DNA of 64,000 bases. Source: Terrimonas sp. (GTDB taxonomy: Bacteria > Bacteroidota > Bacteroidia > Chitinophagales > Chitinophagaceae). Where the stretch lies: positions 310,001-374,000 of the forward strand of contig WGMO01000001.1 of the NCBI GenBank assembly GCA_016125075.1, in the 5' to 3' direction. Of this stretch, positions 9,601 to 18,310 are shown in pieces; the stretch's first letter is position 1; every line of letters begins with the position of its first letter. Under the pieces are notes generated by a model. The model searched no databases and had not been told where the DNA came from. It was given only the letters and a program-made list of their open reading frames with translations. The translations under genes were made by a program, and so were the position numbers.

Positions 9601-9782
9601 CTGCCCGTAACGGCACCGCTTCGTCCTCCCCGCCAGGGACCGATCAACCGGTATTGCAGGCCTGAAAAGAAAACAGAATCATTATTGGTGACGGGAAGCG
9701 TTTCTTTTTTAACACCCCGTCTTTGTGCATCGGAAAAAGAAAAAGACAATAACAATAGCGTGAAAGCGGTAAATTTTCTCAT
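6618..9782 (-). CDS. Exported sortilin/VPS10-like BNR-repeat protein (copy 1)
   Basis: A 1054-residue protein with an N-terminal Sec signal peptide (about 1-19, ending SDAQ). About eleven Asp-box/BNR motifs of the form S/T-x-D/N-x-G-x-T/S-W are spread over the first 750 residues (for example TTDGGSNW, SEDAGRTW, SIDGGETW, SKDGGKNW), giving one or two large beta-propellers like the sortilin Vps10 or sialidase/xyloglucanase fold. A C-terminal part (about 780-1050) has a beta-sandwich-like segment and then a charged helical tail. Known members are often annotated as glycosyl hydrolases, but catalysis is generally unproven. It lies downstream of a second, homologous gene in the same direction. Role: probably periplasmic or surface binding, uncertain. 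Confidence 0.8.
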   Translation of the reverse strand: MRKFTAFTLLLLSFSFSDAQRRGVKKETLPVTNNDSVFFSGLQYRLIGPWRGGRSGAVTGSYKDRNTFYFGATGGGVWKTTDGGSNWKNISDKYFGGTMGAVAVAPSDENIVYAGEGENTMRGNVSEGLEGMWKSEDAGRTWKNIGLANGRHIIRILVHPRNPDIVWVAVMGHLFGPNAERGVYKTIDGGKTWKRVLFVNEQTGCSDLVMEPGNPNVFYAGMWHLIRTPYSLESGGAGSGLWKSIDGGETWENISSKKGMPKGVWGIVGVAVAPSNPDKIYALIENAKGGLFASSDGGNSWQLTSSDNNIRQRAWYYSKIFVDPKNENKVYCPNVGFMISNDGGRTFKGIRTPHGDHHDLWIDPNDGDRMIVADDGGAQVSFNGGENWSTYNNQPTSQIYRVSTDNSFPYRILGAQQDNSTIRIKSRTYGFAITDDDWEPTAGAESGYVVADPLNPDIVYGGNYGGYLSRLDHKTGENRAISVWPDNPMGAGADVQKYRFQWNFPIFFSPHNPKKLYCAGNVLFSTENEGASWTALSGDLTTNNKERQRSSGGPITQDNTSVEYYCTIFTATESALEKDLLWTGSDDGVISVSKDGGKNWENVTPKNCPQCLPANEPGMMWNSVEVDPFKKGTAYFAGTRYKSDDFTPYIYKTEDYGKTWKLITKGIGPMHFTRVVRADHRRPGLLYAGTEYGMYISFDGGENWKNFQLNMPVVPITDLTIKENDLVVATQGRAFWVLDDLSVLQQMQAPLLDNNLYVFKTNPAWRIVSGGRFRFNFGIPQQAGLNPPSGAVINYYVKDITDSTKASVVIMDRSHQVIKTFSTTAKDNKLEVAKGMNRFVWDLQYPGADRAEGMILWNGTPGSITAPPGDYFARIRVGSDSADINFTVVADPNYRCSQEEYDAQFAFLMKVKDKFDEVQKAIKDIRALRSQVNGLTARWGKETPKEIKQMADSLNKKMTAIEETLYQTKSKSGQDVLNYPIRLNDKLGGVFDAANSGNFAPSRQVQEVFADLSKQCDVEIGKLKTIMEKDVPALNQLIHEKALPVIGVKEEKAE

Positions 9783-9839
9783 ATCTAGGTGCTTTTGGAA
9801 TGTTGAATATACGAAATCAGCATTTTTTCTCCTGACAAG

Positions 9840-9862
9840 GAAGCCGGCAATATGCCGGCTTC
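9840..9862 (-). terminator. Hairpin between the tandem BNR genes
   Basis: A perfect 9-bp GC-rich stem (gaagccggc at 9840-9848, gccggcttc at 9854-9862) with loop AATAT, 25 bp downstream of the stop of the upstream minus-strand BNR gene. There is no T run on the minus strand, so it may attenuate or stabilise the 3' end rather than act as a classical terminator. Confidence 0.45.
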
Positions 9863-9886
9863 AATAAAAATATATGTTGGTAAAGC

Positions 9887-12800
9887 CTAAAACGCTTTCT
9901 GCCCATATAAGCTTAACCCTTCCTTTTTCAATGCTTGCTCCGCCCTGACTTCATAGCGGCCCTCAATTGTTTTATGCTCTGCTTCATAATTCGTCAGTTC
10001 CTTTTTCAACGACTGGATCCTGTCCAGCTGGAGGTTACTGGGAGGTGCTTCCTGAGAACACAGGCTCACATAGACCTCTGAAATATATTCCCGGAGTCTT
10101 TTTACATCGGCAAACAAAGAAGTTTTTTCGGCAGGAATTAGTTTACCCCTCACCTGTTCCAGTTCATTGTAATATTGCTGCAGCAGGGCTTTTGTTTTCC
10201 CGTTCTTCGTTTTTTCCATCCTGTCTTTGAGTATCTTTTCTTTCAGGTCGAGCTGTTCTACAAGGTCAGCAAGCTCTTCATGCATCTTATACAATTCCAT
10301 AGATGACTGGTAATTCAGCTCCCGGTCCTTTAAGGTATAATTATCATCGGTTTCATCCTGTATCATTTTCAGGGTATCGATATACACCTTATCCCCAACC
10401 GTTAGTTTTATCAGGTAGTTACCGGGTAAAACCTGGGGTGCAATAAAGGTCGACTGGTCGAGTTTTTCGGCTTTCGCCACCTTGGGCGGGTTCATCCTTT
10501 GGTTCCAGTACACCTGGTTAAGCCCTTTTCTTTTGGTGGCTGGAAGGGTTTGAATGATTGCTCCCTTCATATCCGTAATGTCAATTTTTACCTGGCCTTT
10601 TGAAACCCGGTCCTTAAAATAATATTGAATGGGGGGGATGGCAGGAGGATTGGGCGCCACCCATCCACCGGTGCTCGGAGCCCCACCGTCGGCAAAATTC
10701 CCCATGGTAAGTTTTACAGGTGCCGGTTTAAAAACAAATACATCTTTTTCGGCGATGGCCCTGGTCATTTCCCGCATTGGAGTGATATCATCAACGATCA
10801 GGATACCCCTGCCATGGGTAGCAATGATCAGGTCATGGGTGCGCGGCTGGATCTGGATATCCCGGACCATGGCATACCAGGGGATATTGTTCTTCATCCT
10901 GAACCAGTCCTTACCCCCGTTGACGGTGGCGAACAAACCCATTTCTGTTCCAAAAAAAAGCAGGTCTTCATTGACACGGTCCTGCCTGATTTTTTGTGCA
11001 TACCCGGTAAATTCATCGCTTTGCATCCATGTCCATGTCTTGCCCATATCTGTAGATTTTCCCAGGTAGGTTTTCATATCACCATACATATGGTTATCAA
11101 AAGTCGCGAATACAACCTGCTTATCGAAGGGGGAAGGTTCGATGCTGCTGACCCAGGTATGCGGTGGAATCCCGGCTTTAGCATAATTATCAGCAACATT
11201 GTTCCAGGTTTTTCCTCCGTTCAGTGTGTATTGAAGGTTGCCATCATCCGTACCTACCCAGATCATATTTTCGTCCAGCGGGGATTCGGCTACCGTGAAA
11301 ATAGTGCAATGATTTTCTGCAGAAGTGTTGTCTGCACTCAGTCCCCCGCTTTCTTCCTGCTGTTGTTTCTTCTTATCATTGGTGGTGAGATCAGGTGAAA
11401 TCCTTGTCCAGTTTCTTCCTTCATCGGTGGACCTGAATAAATATTGCGCTCCCATATAGAGGTTATGTCCATTCGCCGCACCCGTTAGTAAAGGAGTATT
11501 CCAGTTCCATCGCAGTTCTTCCTCTTTGGAGGAGGCCTGTGGCTGTATCTTAACCGAGAGCCCGGTTTTCAGGTTGATCCTGCCCGCATTGCCGCCCTGG
11601 TACTCGGCATAAGCAATATTGGCGTTAAAGGGATCAGGACAGGCCCAGAAACCATCCCCAAAATAAATATCGCGCCAATCGCCGTTATCTACCCCTCCAT
11701 AGGACTGGGAGGGCGCCACCCAACTGCCATTATCCTGTAACCCGCCATAAATGTTATACGGTGTTTTATCATCATATTGAACATGATAGAACTGTCCCAC
11801 CGGCAAATTGCCGAAGAACCGCCAGGTAGCACCTTTATCAAGGCTGCTGTAAACACCACCATCTGTTCCCAGGTACAGTTCGTTGGTATTTTTGGGATTG
11901 ATCCATAACGCATGATGATCGCTGTGCACCCATCCCCCCGCATCACTGGCATCGGCAAATGAATAGCCTCCATCATTGGAATAAGAGAAAGTAAACCCGG
12001 GACGATATACCCTTTTGGGGTCTTTAGGATCAATTTCCAGTGAAGCAAAATAAAATGGCCTGGATACCACATTCATCGTAGCACTTTGCTGTTTCCAGTT
12101 TTCACCTCCATCAGCAGAAATATACAAACCGGTTTCTTTTGATTCTACAATCGCGACCAGGTTATCCGGCGCCGAAGGGGCAAGAGCCAATGCTACCCTG
12201 CCAAAAGGTTTGGGAGGAAGCCCGTTGGATAGCTCTTTCCAGGTCTTTCCGGCATCAGTAGATTTAAAAATGCCGCTACCCGGTCCGCCGGAATTGAATG
12301 AATAGGGCAACCTGCGAAATTCCCATGTGGTCGCATAAATGATATCCGGATTTTTCGGATCGACGGCTACATCTGCACAACCCGCCTTTTCGCTGATGTA
12401 TAATATCTTTTCCCAGGTCTCTCCACCATCCGTTGATTTATACAATCCCCGGTGCTTGCTGTCGCACCAGAGAGGGCCCGGTGCAGCAACATAAATGATA
12501 TTCGTATTGATAGGGTTGATAGCGATTTTGGCGATATGTTCGGTACTGTCCAGCCCCACCAGTTTCCAGTTGTCGCCCCCATCCCTGGTTTTATAGATTC
12601 CGTTGCCCACCGATACTGTATTCCGCATATTGCTTTCACCGGTTCCGGCAAAAACGATTTTTGGATTTTTTGGATCGATGGCCAGGGCACCGATACTCTG
12701 GCAATACTTATCAAAAACCGATTTGAAGGATGCCCCGGAATTTGTCGTTTTCCAGACGCCCCCTCCGGCTGTCCCCACATAAATAGTAGATGGGTCGGAA

Positions 12801-12949
12801 TCCGCCCCTTTAATGGCAGTAATCCTGCCACTCATGGTACCCGGGCCCATTTGCCGGGCTTCCATGACCCCGAAGGTGGAGGCATTGATCTGGGCACCCA
12901 AATTCAATGCAATGATAAACGCCGGGATAATAATGAATAACCTTTTCAT
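9887..12949 (-). CDS. Exported sortilin/VPS10-like BNR-repeat protein (copy 2)
   Basis: A 1020-residue homologue of the neighbouring gene with the same plan: signal peptide (1-19, ending LGAQ), about eleven BNR/Asp-box motifs (for example TTNSGASF, TRDGGDNW, STDGGETW, STDAGKTW, STDEGRNW, TLNGGKTW), then a C-terminal region with a long charged, probably coiled-coil helix (about 880-1000). The two copies align over the full length but are clearly diverged, so the duplication is not recent. The family is widespread in Bacteroidota as VPS10 domain-containing proteins. Function is not established. A terminator of the upstream gene lies between 12973 and 12997, so it should have its own promoter. 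Confidence 0.8.
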   Translation of the reverse strand: MKRLFIIIPAFIIALNLGAQINASTFGVMEARQMGPGTMSGRITAIKGADSDPSTIYVGTAGGGVWKTTNSGASFKSVFDKYCQSIGALAIDPKNPKIVFAGTGESNMRNTVSVGNGIYKTRDGGDNWKLVGLDSTEHIAKIAINPINTNIIYVAAPGPLWCDSKHRGLYKSTDGGETWEKILYISEKAGCADVAVDPKNPDIIYATTWEFRRLPYSFNSGGPGSGIFKSTDAGKTWKELSNGLPPKPFGRVALALAPSAPDNLVAIVESKETGLYISADGGENWKQQSATMNVVSRPFYFASLEIDPKDPKRVYRPGFTFSYSNDGGYSFADASDAGGWVHSDHHALWINPKNTNELYLGTDGGVYSSLDKGATWRFFGNLPVGQFYHVQYDDKTPYNIYGGLQDNGSWVAPSQSYGGVDNGDWRDIYFGDGFWACPDPFNANIAYAEYQGGNAGRINLKTGLSVKIQPQASSKEEELRWNWNTPLLTGAANGHNLYMGAQYLFRSTDEGRNWTRISPDLTTNDKKKQQQEESGGLSADNTSAENHCTIFTVAESPLDENMIWVGTDDGNLQYTLNGGKTWNNVADNYAKAGIPPHTWVSSIEPSPFDKQVVFATFDNHMYGDMKTYLGKSTDMGKTWTWMQSDEFTGYAQKIRQDRVNEDLLFFGTEMGLFATVNGGKDWFRMKNNIPWYAMVRDIQIQPRTHDLIIATHGRGILIVDDITPMREMTRAIAEKDVFVFKPAPVKLTMGNFADGGAPSTGGWVAPNPPAIPPIQYYFKDRVSKGQVKIDITDMKGAIIQTLPATKRKGLNQVYWNQRMNPPKVAKAEKLDQSTFIAPQVLPGNYLIKLTVGDKVYIDTLKMIQDETDDNYTLKDRELNYQSSMELYKMHEELADLVEQLDLKEKILKDRMEKTKNGKTKALLQQYYNELEQVRGKLIPAEKTSLFADVKRLREYISEVYVSLCSQEAPPSNLQLDRIQSLKKELTNYEAEHKTIEGRYEVRAEQALKKEGLSLYGQKAF

Positions 12950-12972
12950 ATGCTTGCGGGTTAAGAAATAAA

Positions 12973-12997
12973 AACCCCGATATTTCCAATCGGGGTT
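12973..12997 (-). terminator. Rho-independent terminator of the LolA-like gene
   Basis: On the minus strand a 9-bp stem (12989-12997 with 12973-12981, core ACCCCGAT/ATCGGGGT) with a 7-nt loop is followed by a short T run (complement of 12971-12974). It lies just past the stop of the minus-strand gene ending at 13018. Confidence 0.8.
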
Positions 12998-13017
12998 ATA
13001 AAAAAATGATATGCTGA

Positions 13018-13734
13018 TTAATCAGGTTTTTTAAATGTTGATTCATCCACATTTCCGTTCACGACCACGGAAGTAATGTTCAATTCTCCAAAAGGCAGTG
13101 TAATGGTTTTAGGCATTACGATACCTTCGGGTAATTTCTCATAATTACTGAGGTCAGTTTGCTGCTCCACTTCCTGTCCGTTCACTTTTTGTTTTACAAC
13201 GGTCCTGATCACCATATAACTGGAAGGGTCGATAAAAAAGGTTTCCACTTTTCCTCCTTTCATTTCTGCTTTCAGTTTATAGGCTTCAGTACCCTCCACA
13301 TCTTCCTTGCCCAGGTATTCTATCTTATGCCCTTTTGCTTTGTAATTGATAAAGGGACCTTCGGGATCCATATCATCCTGGTCCTGCGCCAATTCATCTG
13401 GGGTGATCGCTTCGGGAGCCATTTGACCGTTAAAGGGCATATAACTCCAGCCTTCGGTGGGTGTAATGATCCTGTAGCCTGTCATACCCGCACTGGAAAG
13501 GGTAATATCCTGCCGGGTACCTTTTCCTTTCATGATCGTCAAAACGATATCCACATCTGTGCCCTGCACCTGCAGGCTTCCTTCCTGTTTGATGGAGTTG
13601 ATCTTGCTCCAGGCATCCGCACCACCGATGGCTTCAATATGTTTACTGATGATTTCATCGGCGGTTTGGGAAAATCCAGCCAGCGCAAATCCAAGGATAA
13701 ATAAGGCGGAAAGGTTTAAGAATTTAAGTTTCAT
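13018..13734 (-). CDS. Exported LolA-like outer-membrane lipoprotein-sorting family protein
   Basis: A 238-residue protein with a Sec signal peptide (about 1-22, ending AGFSQ), then 'TADEIISKHIEAIGGADAWSKINSIK', the typical opening of Bacteroidota LolA/outer-membrane-lipoprotein-sorting-like proteins. Predicted beta-strands follow, with a YLGKEDVEGTEAYKL motif also typical of this group. The fold is an unclosed beta-barrel that binds lipid acyl chains, acting in the periplasm. No Lol partner genes are nearby, so the client is unknown. It is a single-gene unit ending at the hairpin at 12973-12997. Confidence 0.75.
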   Translation of the reverse strand: MKLKFLNLSALFILGFALAGFSQTADEIISKHIEAIGGADAWSKINSIKQEGSLQVQGTDVDIVLTIMKGKGTRQDITLSSAGMTGYRIITPTEGWSYMPFNGQMAPEAITPDELAQDQDDMDPEGPFINYKAKGHKIEYLGKEDVEGTEAYKLKAEMKGGKVETFFIDPSSYMVIRTVVKQKVNGQEVEQQTDLSNYEKLPEGIVMPKTITLPFGELNITSVVVNGNVDESTFKKPD

Positions 13735-13859
13735 TTGATTTTGTTTATGATTTGATTAAAGATGAATGACCATTTTGAAAAAGCAAATGTATTGCCTGGA
13801 AGTGAAAGAATTTTTCCATTTATGTAAAAGATACCGGTTTTTTATAATTTAGTCGCTAT

Positions 13860-15515
13860 ATGACGCAAAAAATTACAGGGAAGGTTGCAGATATCAGCAA
13901 TAAAAGATTTGTAGCTGCAGAAATTACCGTTTCCGGCGCTGTCATTACCGGCATCCGGGAAATCTTGCCCGGCCCCGATTGCCCGGATCAATTTATCATA
14001 CCTGGTTTTATCGACAGCCATGTTCATATAGAAAGTTCTATGCTGGTTCCCTCGGAATTTGCGAGGCTGGCCGTTGTGCAGGGCACCGTGGCCACGGTGA
14101 GCGATCCCCACGAAATCGCCAATGTTTGCGGCAGGGAAGGTGTGGAATTCATGATCGCAAACGGCAAAACGGTTCCCTTTAAATTTTTTTTTGGTGCCCC
14201 CAGTTGTGTGCCGGCCACCCGGTTTGAAACGGCCGGTGCAGCACTTGATGCCCGGGAAATAGAACAATTATTATCGCGGGATGAAATAAAATACCTGAGT
14301 GAGATGATGAATTTCCCCGGGGTGCTACAACAGGATGAAACCGTGATGAAAAAGATTGCTGCGGCAAAAAAACACGGAAAACCCGTAGATGGCCATGCCC
14401 CGGGCATGCGGGGAGAGGATGTGATAAACTATACTGCCGCCGGCATTTCCACCGACCATGAATGTTTTTCCCGGGAAGAGGCACTGGATAAACTACAGGC
14501 TGGTATGAAGATCCTTATCAGGGAAGGGAGCGCCGCCAAAAATTTCGAGGCTTTGATCGGACTTTTGCAGGATTATCCCGACCAGATCATGTTTTGCAGT
14601 GATGACAAGCATCCTGATAGCCTTTTGACCGGGCATATTAACCAGTTATGTGCAAGGGCAGTAAAAAAAGGGATCGATATCTTTAAAATTTTACAGGCGG
14701 CCTGTATCAACCCTGTTCAGCATTATCAATTGGAAGTGGGGCAGTTGCAACCCGGCGACCCCGCCGATTTCATCGTGGTCAAAGACCTCGTGAATTTCGA
14801 AGTACTGCAGACCTATATCAATGGCGAGATGGTGGCGCATCATGGACAGACCAAAATCACTTCCCAAAAAATAAAGCCGATCAATAATTTCTCCATACAA
14901 CAGCGAACTGTAAGTGATTTTTCCTACTCCATCAATAAATGGGGGGAGGAAGAAAATATCGAACAGGTTTATGTGATCGAGGCACTGGAAGGGCAGCTGA
15001 TCACCCATAAACTGGTATTACCGGTGACCGATCTCATCACAGATGAAAAATATTTATACAGCAATCCTGAAAAAGATATTGTCAAGATCGTTGTTGTTAA
15101 CCGTTATCATGATGCCCCCATCGCCAAATCTTTTATCCGCAATTTTGGTATTCAAAAAGGGGCGATTGCCTCATCGGTGGCGCACGACAGTCATAATATT
15201 GTTGCCATTGGTGTTGACGACGAAAGTATTTGCAAAGCGGTGAACCTCATTATTGCCAAAAAAGGGGGGATCAGTGCTGTTGGCGGGGATCAGGAAATGG
15301 TTTTGGGTTTACCCGTGGCCGGATTGATGAGCGATCAGGACGGTTATTCCGTGGCGGATGCTTATACCGCCATTGACAGGATGGTAAAGGCAAAGTTGGG
15401 ATCCACCCTCGCTGCTCCCTTCATGACCTTGTCTTTTATGGCTTTGCTGGTGATTCCTCATTTGAAGTTAAGTGATATGGGATTATTTGACGGCGACCAT
15501 TTTAAGCTGATCTGA
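13860..15515 (+). CDS. ade: Adenine deaminase
   Basis: A 551-residue metal-dependent amidohydrolase that converts adenine to hypoxanthine and ammonia in purine salvage. Evidence: the metal-binding H-x-H of [12 protein letters not shown] (His54, His56), VDGHAPG, the STDHE motif, FCSDDKHP, and the C-terminal adenine-deaminase domain with VAHDSHNI and GG-x-x-x-V. Length matches bacterial Ade (about 550-590). It converges with the ATP-grasp gene (11 bp between stops). The purine/pyrimidine salvage gene upp lies 3 kb away but is not in the same operon. Confidence 0.93.
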   Translation: MTQKITGKVADISNKRFVAAEITVSGAVITGIREILPGPDCPDQFIIPGFIDSHVHIESSMLVPSEFARLAVVQGTVATVSDPHEIANVCGREGVEFMIANGKTVPFKFFFGAPSCVPATRFETAGAALDAREIEQLLSRDEIKYLSEMMNFPGVLQQDETVMKKIAAAKKHGKPVDGHAPGMRGEDVINYTAAGISTDHECFSREEALDKLQAGMKILIREGSAAKNFEALIGLLQDYPDQIMFCSDDKHPDSLLTGHINQLCARAVKKGIDIFKILQAACINPVQHYQLEVGQLQPGDPADFIVVKDLVNFEVLQTYINGEMVAHHGQTKITSQKIKPINNFSIQQRTVSDFSYSINKWGEEENIEQVYVIEALEGQLITHKLVLPVTDLITDEKYLYSNPEKDIVKIVVVNRYHDAPIAKSFIRNFGIQKGAIASSVAHDSHNIVAIGVDDESICKAVNLIIAKKGGISAVGGDQEMVLGLPVAGLMSDQDGYSVADAYTAIDRMVKAKLGSTLAAPFMTLSFMALLVIPHLKLSDMGLFDGDHFKLI

Positions 15516-15526
15516 GGATAGGTATT

Positions 15527-17080
15527 TCACCTGTTCTGCCATCCGCATTCCCCCCTCAACACTTTCAGGGTTTCGTCATAAAAAAACCTTGCCCGCTCCG
15601 GCGAATCACCAATACAGACCAGTCCCAGCTTTCCATATTGCGACAAAGCGCCAATCAGGTGAAACATCACCCCCTCTTCCTTGGTACTGTTGAAATGCAG
15701 ACCGTGCAGCATGGCAATGTCCATGAGATCATGGGGGGTTAACCCCTTAAAACAATCTTCCTGGAAATTATCGGTTGCCATATAAAACCGTTCATCCCCC
15801 CCGGCCGTAAAATATTTTCCTGATTCAGCATCATAATCTCCTTCCGTCAGAAATTGAAGCATGATATAAGGATGGGTGGTCCCACCCTTCCTGAGGTTGA
15901 TCTCAATGGCATAATGTATCCAGGTATCGTTTTCCCTGACCGACAGAAAATCCAGTCCAAACCTGCCCAGTACGCCCCGTTTTCTTAATGCAGCTGCCAC
16001 CTTTCTGCCCATGTGGCCAACCGTACGGCTATAGGCTGTATGGGCCGGGAAAGTTGCGCCGAGGAAAACCTGGTCAGATTCTCCCCCGATGATCTGGTCG
16101 TGGGTGGAAATAATATCGACCTTGCCCAGGGGATTGATCCGGCATTGCACTGAGGGCGATGCAATTTCTTTTCCTTCAATAAAGGCTTCCACAATGCCAC
16201 CCATCTGTTCAAATTTCTTTATAAAAGTCTTATAGGATAAATCTTTGGCCACTATTTTCAAACGCTGTGGCAAGGCCTGTCTTAATTCATTTTCCGTAAC
16301 AGCGGCATCGAAATCTTCGTAAGAAAAAACAGCATTCCCTTCCCCGCTGAAACCATCATTCATCTTTATCACCGCCCTTTTGAGTGCAGGGTTTTCTTTT
16401 TTGAGCCTGGCCAGGGAAACGATAATATCGTTTTCGTTTTCAAGGTTCTCAAATCCAGGTGGCATATCCAGTCCGCATTCCCTGAAAATTTCGCGGCTGC
16501 CGGATTTAGTCCCCCAGAAAAAGAGATCAGGATCACAACCATAAATAGGTAAGCCTAGGGTGACCGCTAACTTTCTTTCATGTTCCGTTACATTAAAACA
16601 GGATAAATGTGCAATATTATCGGCGGGGATAGCATTCTTGATTCGACGCATCAGCCGTGGTCTTGCCAGGATTTTTTCTGTCAGCGAAATGGGGGAAGCA
16701 TCATAACAACTCAGCAGGTGCAGCCGTTGTATGGCGTGATGACCGGTGATACCGGGTAAAAGGTGCAGGTAATAATCGATGATCACCGGATCGATGGGCG
16801 TACTGGTTACATATACAATATGCGTACGCGGCATCCTCAGTAACAACAAAAGGCAGAGCAGGCGTTCTTCATACAGCACAATACCATCGATCTTGCACAG
16901 TATTTCCTGGTCAAGCGTAAGGCTGGGGATCACCACAATTGTCTTGGGCGCCAGCCGATTGGGGAAAACCGCTTCATACTGAGCAGCAAAATGATGTTGC
17001 AGTTGCTGAAATATTTTTTTTTCAGCAAGGATATGTTGATCCGTTTCCGGTATAGGCGGTTCTTTGACCCCGGCGTCCAT
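15527..17080 (-). CDS. PGM1-like ATP-grasp peptide ligase family protein
   Basis: A 517-residue protein. The middle and C-terminal parts look like an ATP-grasp ligase: KMNDGFSGEGNAVF (ATP-binding), KIVAKDLSYKTF, GGIVEAFIEGKEIASPSVQ, and the metal-binding segment YAIEINLRKGGTTHP. Together with an N-terminal pre-ATP-grasp Rossmann-like domain this resembles the PGM1 (pheganomycin peptide ligase) group, so amide-bond formation on an amino acid or peptide is likely. I chose the ATG at 17080, because a longer in-frame start at 17191 would run into the 3' end of anmK and add a non-conserved-looking tail. It is probably co-transcribed with anmK. Substrate unknown. Confidence 0.65.
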   Translation of the reverse strand: MDAGVKEPPIPETDQHILAEKKIFQQLQHHFAAQYEAVFPNRLAPKTIVVIPSLTLDQEILCKIDGIVLYEERLLCLLLLLRMPRTHIVYVTSTPIDPVIIDYYLHLLPGITGHHAIQRLHLLSCYDASPISLTEKILARPRLMRRIKNAIPADNIAHLSCFNVTEHERKLAVTLGLPIYGCDPDLFFWGTKSGSREIFRECGLDMPPGFENLENENDIIVSLARLKKENPALKRAVIKMNDGFSGEGNAVFSYEDFDAAVTENELRQALPQRLKIVAKDLSYKTFIKKFEQMGGIVEAFIEGKEIASPSVQCRINPLGKVDIISTHDQIIGGESDQVFLGATFPAHTAYSRTVGHMGRKVAAALRKRGVLGRFGLDFLSVRENDTWIHYAIEINLRKGGTTHPYIMLQFLTEGDYDAESGKYFTAGGDERFYMATDNFQEDCFKGLTPHDLMDIAMLHGLHFNSTKEEGVMFHLIGALSQYGKLGLVCIGDSPERARFFYDETLKVLRGECGWQNR

Positions 17081-17156
17081 TGTCCTGGTTTGCCCAAAAC
17101 TATTTTTTAGCAAAAGCAAAAACCATGAGGAACACAAGGATAAACTATGACAATCA

Positions 17157-18257
17157 TCAGGCTTCCTGGCCGTTCCAAAGTGCCCCGCCAATACTGGCCC
17201 TGGTAGCCCCTGTTACTGAAGGTATTACCGTATATTCTTCCCGCCAGCGCAGGACCCCGATAAATGCCATGATCAGGGCTTCCTTAAAATTAATCAGTTC
17301 ATCTGGGGGTTTCACAACTGTAATACCCAGGTCAGTTAAAAGGGTTGTCAGTTGCTGAATAAGAAAAGTATTGAATGCCCCGCCACCGGTAACCAGCAGG
17401 CTGGCGGGTGAGGGTTTGGCAGCATCCCCGGTTGACAGGCTTTTGATGACTGCTTTCCTTACCTGATGGCCAATATGTACTGCATAGGTATTTAATGCAT
17501 CTTCTGTGGAAAGATGTTCTTCCCTGATCAAAGGGTAGATGATGTCGGTTCCAAAATTATTGGACAGTGATTTCGGAAACGGTCTTTCATAATATTCCAG
17601 GGCATTGAGTTTTTCCAATAAGACCGGGTTCAACCGGCCCGCGGCAGCCATGGCACCATCCTTATCAAATGGCTTTCCCAGATCACTGGCCAGTAAATTA
17701 AGCACCCTGTTGGCAGGACAAATATCAAAAGCGATATAAGGATCCCTGTTTACTGAAATATTGGCAATACCTCCCAGGTTCAGAAAAAAATCATAGTCTT
17801 TCATCAACAACAATTCACCAATGGGAACGATCGGGGCGCCCTGTCCTCCGAAAGACACATCCATGGAACGTAAATCTGAGATCACGGGTAGTCCGGTTTC
17901 TGCGGCAATGGCAGATCCGTCGCCGAGCTGGGCTGTCATCTGCGGTGGCTGATGAAAAGAAGTATGACCATGCGAAACGATCAGGGCCACCTGGAACTGC
18001 AGTTCATGTTCCTCAATAAAACGGTTGACCTCCTGCCCCAGATAATGACCATAGGCGCGATCCAGCAGCAAATATTCCAATGCGGGTAAACCGGTGGATC
18101 CTGATAATTTGTTTTTCCATGTTTCCGAATAGGGATAACAGGCGGTATTTTTTATTTCAAACTGCCATTTCCCCCCGTTTTCATGAAATTCGGCAAAAAC
18201 AATATCAAGACCGTCAAGACTGCTGCCACTCATTAAGCCGATTGCCCTGTAGACCAT
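17157..18257 (-). CDS. anmK: Anhydro-N-acetylmuramic acid kinase
   Basis: A 366-residue sugar kinase that converts 1,6-anhydro-MurNAc from recycled peptidoglycan to MurNAc-6-phosphate. It carries the N-terminal phosphate-binding motif GLMSGSSLDGLD (7-18), the VSHGHTSFH and LGDGSAIA segments, and FLNLGGIANIS with FDICPANRVLN, all typical of AnmK. Length is usual. It is divergent from upp (53 bp between start codons) and upstream of the ATP-grasp ligase in the same direction. Confidence 0.95.
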   Translation of the reverse strand: MVYRAIGLMSGSSLDGLDIVFAEFHENGGKWQFEIKNTACYPYSETWKNKLSGSTGLPALEYLLLDRAYGHYLGQEVNRFIEEHELQFQVALIVSHGHTSFHQPPQMTAQLGDGSAIAAETGLPVISDLRSMDVSFGGQGAPIVPIGELLLMKDYDFFLNLGGIANISVNRDPYIAFDICPANRVLNLLASDLGKPFDKDGAMAAAGRLNPVLLEKLNALEYYERPFPKSLSNNFGTDIIYPLIREEHLSTEDALNTYAVHIGHQVRKAVIKSLSTGDAAKPSPASLLVTGGGAFNTFLIQQLTTLLTDLGITVVKPPDELINFKEALIMAFIGVLRWREEYTVIPSVTGATRASIGGALWNGQEA

Positions 18258-18279
18258 TTATTTTTACGATTTTAACCTT

Positions 18280-18287
18280 TAGATTTG
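18280..18287 (+). promoter_or_regulatory. -7 element of upp
   Basis: TAGATTTG is an exact match to the Bacteroidota -7 consensus TAnnTTTG. It ends 23 bp before the upp ATG at 18311 and lies in the short divergent gap between anmK and upp. An AT-rich stretch upstream could serve as the -33 region. Confidence 0.5.
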
Positions 18288-18310
18288 CCAAAAGTAAAAT
18301 AATCAGTGTA

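Noticed and set aside
10625-11398. 257-residue open frame antisense to the second BNR gene
   Set aside because: Shadow of the BNR coding sequence, with repetitive Gly/Pro/His/Ile-rich translation.
17081-17191. 37-residue N-terminal extension of the ATP-grasp protein
   Set aside because: It overlaps the 3' end of anmK and looks like random sequence; the ATG at 17080 is preferred.
18080-18310. 77-residue N-terminal extension of upp
   Set aside because: Lies antisense to anmK, has no similarity to the family, and the ATG at 18311 follows a promoter.
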